This document shows, piece by piece, positions 15,537 to 18,663 of a DNA stretch of 18,663 nucleotides (the first letter of the stretch is position 1; every line of letters begins with the position of its first letter). The notes under the pieces are model-generated. The model made no database searches and was not told the origin of the DNA. It worked only from the letters and a program-made list of their open reading frames with translations. The translations under genes were made by a program, and so were the position numbers. The DNA is taken from contig JANXLW010000087.1 in assembly GCA_025354965.1 (NCBI GenBank), positions 1 through 18,663 on the forward strand. Reading direction: 5' to 3'. The DNA comes from Betaproteobacteria bacterium (lineage in GTDB: Bacteria; Pseudomonadota; Gammaproteobacteria; Burkholderiales; Burkholderiaceae_C).

Positions 15537-16447
15537 GGCAGTGGTTTCAGTAGCGCAACCGTTTGTTGTTTCGTGATGCCCGCCAGTTGCACACCAGCGC
15601 GCAGATACGCCATCCATTCGGCCATGCCCTGGCCACTGGTGGCGGACAGCTGGATGACGCGGATATAAGGATTAACCCGGCGCGCGAAGCCGATGGCGGC
15701 GGCCACATCAAAATTCAAATACGGCAACAAGTCGATCTTGTTGAGCAGCATGAGACTGGCGGCACGAAACATGTCTGGGTACTTGATGGGCTTGTCTTCA
15801 CCCTCGGTGACCGACAGAATGACGACCTTGTGCGCTTCGCCCAAATCGAAGGCCGCCGGACAAACCAGATTGCCGACGTTTTCGATCATCAGCAGGGAAT
15901 TCTCCTGCAAGCTGAGCTGTTCCATCGCACGCCCCACCATGTGGGCGTCCAGATGGCAGCCCTTGCCGGTGTTGATCTGGATGGCGGGAGCGCCGGTGGC
16001 GCGAATACGCTCGGCATCCTGGCTGGTTTGCTGGTCGCCTTCGATGACGGCCACTGCCTGCTCGTTCAACAGGGTAATGGTCTTGCACAGCAGTGTGGTC
16101 TTGCCGGAACCGGGGCTGGACACCAGATTCAGCGCAAAAATGCCACGCTCGGTCAAGACTTGCCGGTTGGCTGCGGCGTAGGCGTTGTTCTTGGCCAGAA
16201 TGTCCTGCTCGATCTGCACCATGCGCCTGGTCGCAACACCCGGCGCATGCGAATGCGCGGCGGCGTGACCGTGCTGATGCGCGTCTCCATGTTCATGCGG
16301 GTGCGCATGCTCGTGATCATGATCGTCGGAGTGCTCATGGGCGTGACTGTGCGTTGTGCCGTCGGCATGCACATGATCGTGTCCATCGTGGGCCTGTTCA
16401 CCCTCAATCTTTACTTCGTCGGCGCCGCAACCGCAGGTTGTACACAT
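15533..16447 (-). CDS. hypB: HypB, nickel-inserting GTPase with histidine-rich nickel-storage region
   Basis: HypB is a SIMIBI GTPase that, with HypA, inserts nickel into the large-subunit precursor. The 304-residue protein starts MCTTCGCGADE, the N-terminal high-affinity metal site (CxxCGC). A region at about residues 20-68 then holds 19 histidines alternating with Asp, Glu and Ala. Such regions in other rhizobial and betaproteobacterial HypB proteins bind several Ni ions. The GTPase core shows SSPGSGKTTLL (P-loop), EGDQQTSQDAERI, GKGCHLDAHMV (GTPase-site metal-binding Cys/His), ENVGNLVCPA and LNKIDLLPY (the NKxD motif). ATG 16447 has AGGAGA just upstream in the 21-base gap after hypA. The stop overlaps hypF. 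Confidence 0.97.
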   Translation of the reverse strand: MCTTCGCGADEVKIEGEQAHDGHDHVHADGTTHSHAHEHSDDHDHEHAHPHEHGDAHQHGHAAAHSHAPGVATRRMVQIEQDILAKNNAYAAANRQVLTERGIFALNLVSSPGSGKTTLLCKTITLLNEQAVAVIEGDQQTSQDAERIRATGAPAIQINTGKGCHLDAHMVGRAMEQLSLQENSLLMIENVGNLVCPAAFDLGEAHKVVILSVTEGEDKPIKYPDMFRAASLMLLNKIDLLPYLNFDVAAAIGFARRVNPYIRVIQLSATSGQGMAEWMAYLRAGVQLAGITKQQTVALLKPLP

Positions 16448-16468
16448 TCGGGTTCTCCTAGTCAGTTG

Positions 16469-16810
16469 CTAATCTACTTCAAGTTCCTTGAGCCGCATTT
16501 CAGTGCCGCCCGTCACCTGCATCTGGAATCCGCCGCAGTGCGGACACTCACCGAAGACCTCCTTCATCGGCACTGACAGCGCGCACGCCATGCACCAGCC
16601 GGTTCCCGGCAGCGCAACGATTTCCAGCCGGGCTCCTTGTGCAATGCTGTCGCGCGTCACGGCATCAAAGCAGAACTTCATGGCCTCGACCTCAACGCCG
16701 GACAGTTGCCCGATTTCCAGCCAGACCGTGTTGACCTTCGAAAACTCTTGTTGCCGCGCTGCATCCTCGATCAGTTGCAGCACACCTTCGGCCAGCGACA
16801 TTTCATGCAT
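16469..16810 (-). CDS. hypA: HypA, nickel metallochaperone
   Basis: HypA binds nickel through its N-terminal Met-His-Glu and passes it to the hydrogenase large subunit together with HypB. The 113-residue protein begins MHEMSLAEGV. The zinc-binding site is formed by CMAC (C73, C76) and CPHC (C89, C92). LEIGQLSGVEVEAMKFCFDA is the family core. ATG 16810 is fixed by the required MHE; the longer frame to 16939 runs into the hemerythrin gene. It starts 10 bases after the hemerythrin stop and is followed by hypB. Confidence 0.96.
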   Translation of the reverse strand: MHEMSLAEGVLQLIEDAARQQEFSKVNTVWLEIGQLSGVEVEAMKFCFDAVTRDSIAQGARLEIVALPGTGWCMACALSVPMKEVFGECPHCGGFQMQVTGGTEMRLKELEVD

Positions 16811-16820
16811 GGGGTGGCGG

Positions 16821-17216
16821 CTACTGCCCGCTGCGCAGGAAATCAGCAAAGCGCTTGTCGCGCGTGCTGATGTGATTGCCGATAAAAGCCAACGCGTCTT
16901 CCGCCTTACCGACAAATACAGAAGGCTTTCCAGCCGCATGGTCGGTACTGATTTCTCTGAGCACGTCCAGCATGTGGTTGTGATCGTCGACGTGATCTTC
17001 GAAGTCGTCGTAGCTTTTTTGCCGCATCAACAGTTCTTCGGAAACGAAGTGGGCCTCGCAATAGGCTGTCAACTGGTCCAGCATGTGTGCAATCGATGCC
17101 GCGTCCTTTTGTTCGCGCACGGCCTGACACAGCGCCTGCAACAGGCTGAGTTGCACTTCGTGTTCGCGATCGGTTTCGGCGTTTGCCGCAACATTGAAGT
17201 CGGAGACAGTTGACAT
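16821..17216 (-). CDS. Hemerythrin-like non-heme diiron O2-binding protein within the hup/hyp operon
   Basis: Small soluble four-helix hemerythrin of 131 residues. All seven expected diiron ligands are visible: His19 (DREH), His56 and Glu60 (HFVSE), His75 and His79 (HVDDHNH), His115 and Asp120 (HISTRD). A bacteriohemerythrin can bind O2 reversibly, so it could store, scavenge or sense O2, or supply iron; the particular role here is unknown. It lies between hybE and hypA, 10 bases before hypA, so it is co-transcribed with maturation genes. Classical hup operons place other accessory genes, including the rubredoxin HupI/HoxR, between the structural genes and hypA. ATG 17216 (MSTVSDF) follows a weak GGGACC site. 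The 82-base gap upstream is AT-rich. Confidence 0.9.
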   Translation of the reverse strand: MSTVSDFNVAANAETDREHEVQLSLLQALCQAVREQKDAASIAHMLDQLTAYCEAHFVSEELLMRQKSYDDFEDHVDDHNHMLDVLREISTDHAAGKPSVFVGKAEDALAFIGNHISTRDKRFADFLRSGQ

Positions 17217-17298
17217 TTTCAGGTCCCTTGTTGTCAGCTCAATCGTTGAATTTTGTGACTTGAGAATAATTTTTGCACAATCAACACAGGATCGAACT

Positions 17299-17793
17299 TT
17301 ATCGCAAAGTGAGAAAACGCCTACGCGCAAGCGAGGGTTCATCTACTGCGCTGTTTGCCTTGGGCTTTTCGGCTGGGGCCGACTGTGGCGCTGTCAACAA
17401 GCCGATCAGCGAAGCCCTCGCAGTCATCGTCGCTTGCGATTGCGTGGAGAACTTGCCCATCGGCGAAAACAGCGAGCAGCTCTGGTACTCGCCAAGTTCC
17501 ACTTCCGCGCTGCCGAGAAAGGCAAAATCTCCGGCCGGGAACTTGACAAAACGACGCTTGTTTTCACCTGTCGAAACCCAGTTTTCGGTGCTGCCAGGCA
17601 GCAGCAACAGGCTCATGCACCAAGGGGTTACAACAATGCCCAACCAATGTCCCTGCCAGCGCTGGAAATCTATGGCTTGCACCGAAAGTGCTGGATTGAG
17701 AATAGGTACATCAATCATCTGATCGCGTTGAATGCGAAAAAAAGCCTGTTCAACCGCATCCGTCGGATCCTGTTGGTGAAACTTGAAACTCAT
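17299..17793 (-). CDS. hybE: HybE/HupJ-family [NiFe]-hydrogenase assembly chaperone
   Basis: Cytoplasmic accessory protein of the HybE family (HupJ in rhizobia, HoxT in Ralstonia-type operons), proposed to coordinate large-subunit maturation with small-subunit export. Of its 164 residues, the core VPILNPALSVQAIDFQRW, GHWLGIVVTPWCMSLLLLPG, FPAGDFAFLGSAEVELGEYQSCSLFSPM matches the family closely. The C-terminal tail (about 130-164) is Pro/Ala-rich and ends LARRRFLTLR, comparable with the arginine-rich ends of other family members. There is no fused rubredoxin domain. ATG 17793 overlaps the hupF stop as ATGA. It is followed by the 82-base AT-rich gap and the hemerythrin gene. Confidence 0.9.
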   Translation of the reverse strand: MSFKFHQQDPTDAVEQAFFRIQRDQMIDVPILNPALSVQAIDFQRWQGHWLGIVVTPWCMSLLLLPGSTENWVSTGENKRRFVKFPAGDFAFLGSAEVELGEYQSCSLFSPMGKFSTQSQATMTARASLIGLLTAPQSAPAEKPKANSAVDEPSLARRRFLTLR

Positions 17794-18044
17794 GTCGTTT
17801 CGCCCCAGCGGCGGGCGTCAGCACCTTGGTCCATCAGTTCGGCCATCAACGCCAAGGCCTCCTGGGCGCGCTCGGGCTCGATCCGCTCAAAGGCAAAACC
17901 ACCCGCCTGGATCAAAAGGTAGTCGCCGACCGCGACTTCTTCGTCCAGCAACAGCAGGCTCACCTCGCGTGTCTGTCCGAAGCACTCGGTGAGTGCCATG
18001 CCATCATGAACTTCGATTACACGGGACGGGGCGGCCAGGCACAT
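17790..18044 (-). CDS. hupF: HupF/HoxL, HypC-family chaperone dedicated to the uptake hydrogenase
   Basis: A second HypC-family protein in this operon, 84 residues. It begins MCLAAPSRVIEV with the conserved Cys2 and continues with TREVSLLLLDEEVAVGDYLLIQAGGFAFERI, the OB-fold core. HupF proteins in rhizobia stabilise the large-subunit precursor during maturation in the presence of O2 and take part in cofactor transfer; assigning it as HupF rather than HypC rests on its position next to hupD and on the presence of a separate hypC at 12983-13225. It starts 9 bases after the hupD stop and its stop overlaps hybE by ATGA. Confidence 0.92.
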   Translation of the reverse strand: MCLAAPSRVIEVHDGMALTECFGQTREVSLLLLDEEVAVGDYLLIQAGGFAFERIEPERAQEALALMAELMDQGADARRWGETT

Positions 18045-18053
18045 CTGAATATC

Positions 18054-18545
18054 TCAATGGTTTGGTGCTGCAAGAACTTCGAGCTGATAACCGCGTGCGA
18101 CCAACTCGGCAGCCGCCATTTTGACCAGCACGGGAATTTGTTCAGCCACGGTGCTCGTCATCTCCATGCCCAGTTCGAGTGAAATCGGCTCAACACCCAG
18201 TACCACGATTTCCTTTGGCATGGTGTCCAGCAGCTCCAAACTGGCCAGCACGTCCGGCAGGGCGATCTGGTGCGGCGACAGTTTGCGCCTGAAGAACACC
18301 GGAATCTCGTCACCGGCGATCTTTACCACCGTACCGGGTGCAGCGCCGGTTTTGACGACGTCGATGACGATCAGAAAATCAAGGTTGGACAGGTCTTCGA
18401 TCATTTCCATGCCAGAGGTGCCACCGTCGATGACGACGACGTTGTCAGGCACAGCGTAAGTTTTTTCAAGCATCTCGACCGCACGCACGCCAGCCGCCTC
18501 GTCGGTCAGGATGGTGTTGCCGATTCCCAGAACAACTGCACGCAT
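18054..18545 (-). CDS. hupD: HupD/HyaD/HoxM, large-subunit C-terminal processing endopeptidase
   Basis: Nickel-dependent recognition protease that removes the C-terminal peptide of the uptake-hydrogenase large subunit once nickel is inserted. The 163-residue product starts MRAVVLGIGNTILTDEAAGV. The expected metal-binding residues are present: Glu16, Asp62 (VIDVVKTG) and His92 (LSPHQ), close to E. coli HybD Glu16, Asp62 and His93. I use ATG 18545, where similarity begins; a TTG six codons upstream is possible, and neither has a strong ribosome-binding site. It cannot serve HoxC, which has no C-terminal extension, so it must act on the large subunit encoded just upstream. It lies 62 bases after that gene, across a hairpin. 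Confidence 0.95.
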   Translation of the reverse strand: MRAVVLGIGNTILTDEAAGVRAVEMLEKTYAVPDNVVVIDGGTSGMEMIEDLSNLDFLIVIDVVKTGAAPGTVVKIAGDEIPVFFRRKLSPHQIALPDVLASLELLDTMPKEIVVLGVEPISLELGMEMTSTVAEQIPVLVKMAAAELVARGYQLEVLAAPNH

Positions 18546-18566
18546 AAAGCAAAGCCCAATCAATGA

Positions 18567-18593
18567 AAAGGGTCGGCAAATAGCCGACCCTTT
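18567..18593 (-). terminator. Strong intergenic hairpin between large-subunit gene and hupD
   Basis: AAAGGGTCGGC at 18567-18577 pairs perfectly with GCCGACCCTTT at 18583-18593 around the five-base loop 18578-18582. In the leftward transcript the 11-bp stem ends in UUU and one more U follows, so the U-tract is short. It sits between the upstream stop (18608) and the hupD start (18545). It could be a leaky terminator or a 3' stabiliser, giving more structural-gene mRNA than maturation-gene mRNA. Confidence 0.7.
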
Positions 18594-18607
18594 GATGGTA
18601 ACGCGCC

Positions 18608-18663
18608 TTAGACCGCCTTGATGGAAATGGCGGTGTCGCTGTCTTTGTCGGTCAGGTGGATGG
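18608..18663 (-). CDS. hupL: C-terminal end of probable uptake [NiFe]-hydrogenase large subunit (partial)
   Basis: Only the last 17 codons before TAA 18608-18610 are in the window, reading IHLTDKDSDTAISIKAV. This matches the pattern of the peptide following the DPCxxC motif in uptake-hydrogenase large subunits (a His soon after the cysteine, an acidic turn, then a beta strand of alternating hydrophobic residues). The codons encoding DPCxxC would lie just outside. The neighbouring hupD, whose substrate is this peptide, supports the call. I see too little to assign a hydrogenase group. The alternative is a different protein placed before hupD, such as the cytochrome b subunit HupC, but this tail does not resemble one. 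Confidence 0.6.
   Translation of the reverse strand, partial: IHLTDKDSDTAISIKAV

Noticed and set aside
16240..16410. Repetitive-looking CAT/GTG-rich DNA, considered as a tandem repeat
   Set aside because: It is the codon pattern of the HypB histidine-rich region and has no fixed repeat unit.
15563..16576. 337-codon rightward ORF opposite hypB and hypA
   Set aside because: It is antisense to fully conserved HypB motifs, and its Met/Val/Arg-rich part merely mirrors the histidine-rich codons.
1..18663. CRISPR arrays, tRNA or rRNA genes, insertion sequences
   Set aside because: I saw no regularly spaced repeats, no tRNA-like cloverleaf sequence, no transposase motifs and no terminal inverted repeats with target duplications.

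Overview
The window looks like a chromosomal segment of a GC-rich betaproteobacterium; a Rhodoferax/Polaromonas-like Burkholderiales member is my inference from protein style and gene order, with no rRNA or other marker present. It is dominated by a [NiFe]-hydrogenase locus that combines an H2-sensing regulatory system with almost a full set of cofactor-assembly genes.

Left flank (1-2074): the 3' end of an ABC-2 transporter permease gene (+), then a leftward ECF-type sigma factor gene that appears broken by a deletion. The deletion joins it out of frame to a 5'-truncated small membrane-protein gene. Divergent from it is a DUF6249-like membrane protein gene. A perfect 13-bp inverted repeat lies between the two divergent genes.

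Rightward operon (2075-7177): hoxV/hupK (large-subunit-like assembly scaffold), hoxB and hoxC (small and large subunits of a cytoplasmic regulatory, H2-sensing hydrogenase) and hoxJ (PAS-domain histidine kinase). HoxC has no cleavable C-terminal peptide and carries Ile62 and Phe110, the bulky gas-channel residues linked to O2-insensitive H2 sensing.

Spacer 7178-7629 lies between the facing ends of the two operons. It holds a 75-codon leftward ORF resembling half of an AraC DNA-binding domain and an inverted repeat downstream of hoxA.

Leftward operon (18663 down to 7630), in order of transcription: the last 17 codons of a probable uptake-hydrogenase large subunit, a strong hairpin, hupD (protease), hupF (HypC paralogue), hybE/hupJ (chaperone), a complete hemerythrin, hypA, hypB (His-rich), hypF, hypC, hypD, hypE, hoxX/hypX (CO supply for the active site in air) and hoxA (NtrC-type regulator). 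Most junctions overlap or are nearly flush (ATGA, GTGA, TTGA, TGATG), which indicates translational coupling.

The parts fit together as follows. HoxBC senses H2 and acts through HoxJ on HoxA, which would control the uptake-hydrogenase operon lying mostly beyond the right edge. HypA-F, HoxX, HupF, HoxV, HybE and HupD would build and process that enzyme. The most unusual elements are the hemerythrin inside the maturation operon, the apparent absence of hupC, hupG, hupH and hupI from their usual places, the broken sigma factor, and the half-AraC ORF between the sensor and regulator genes.
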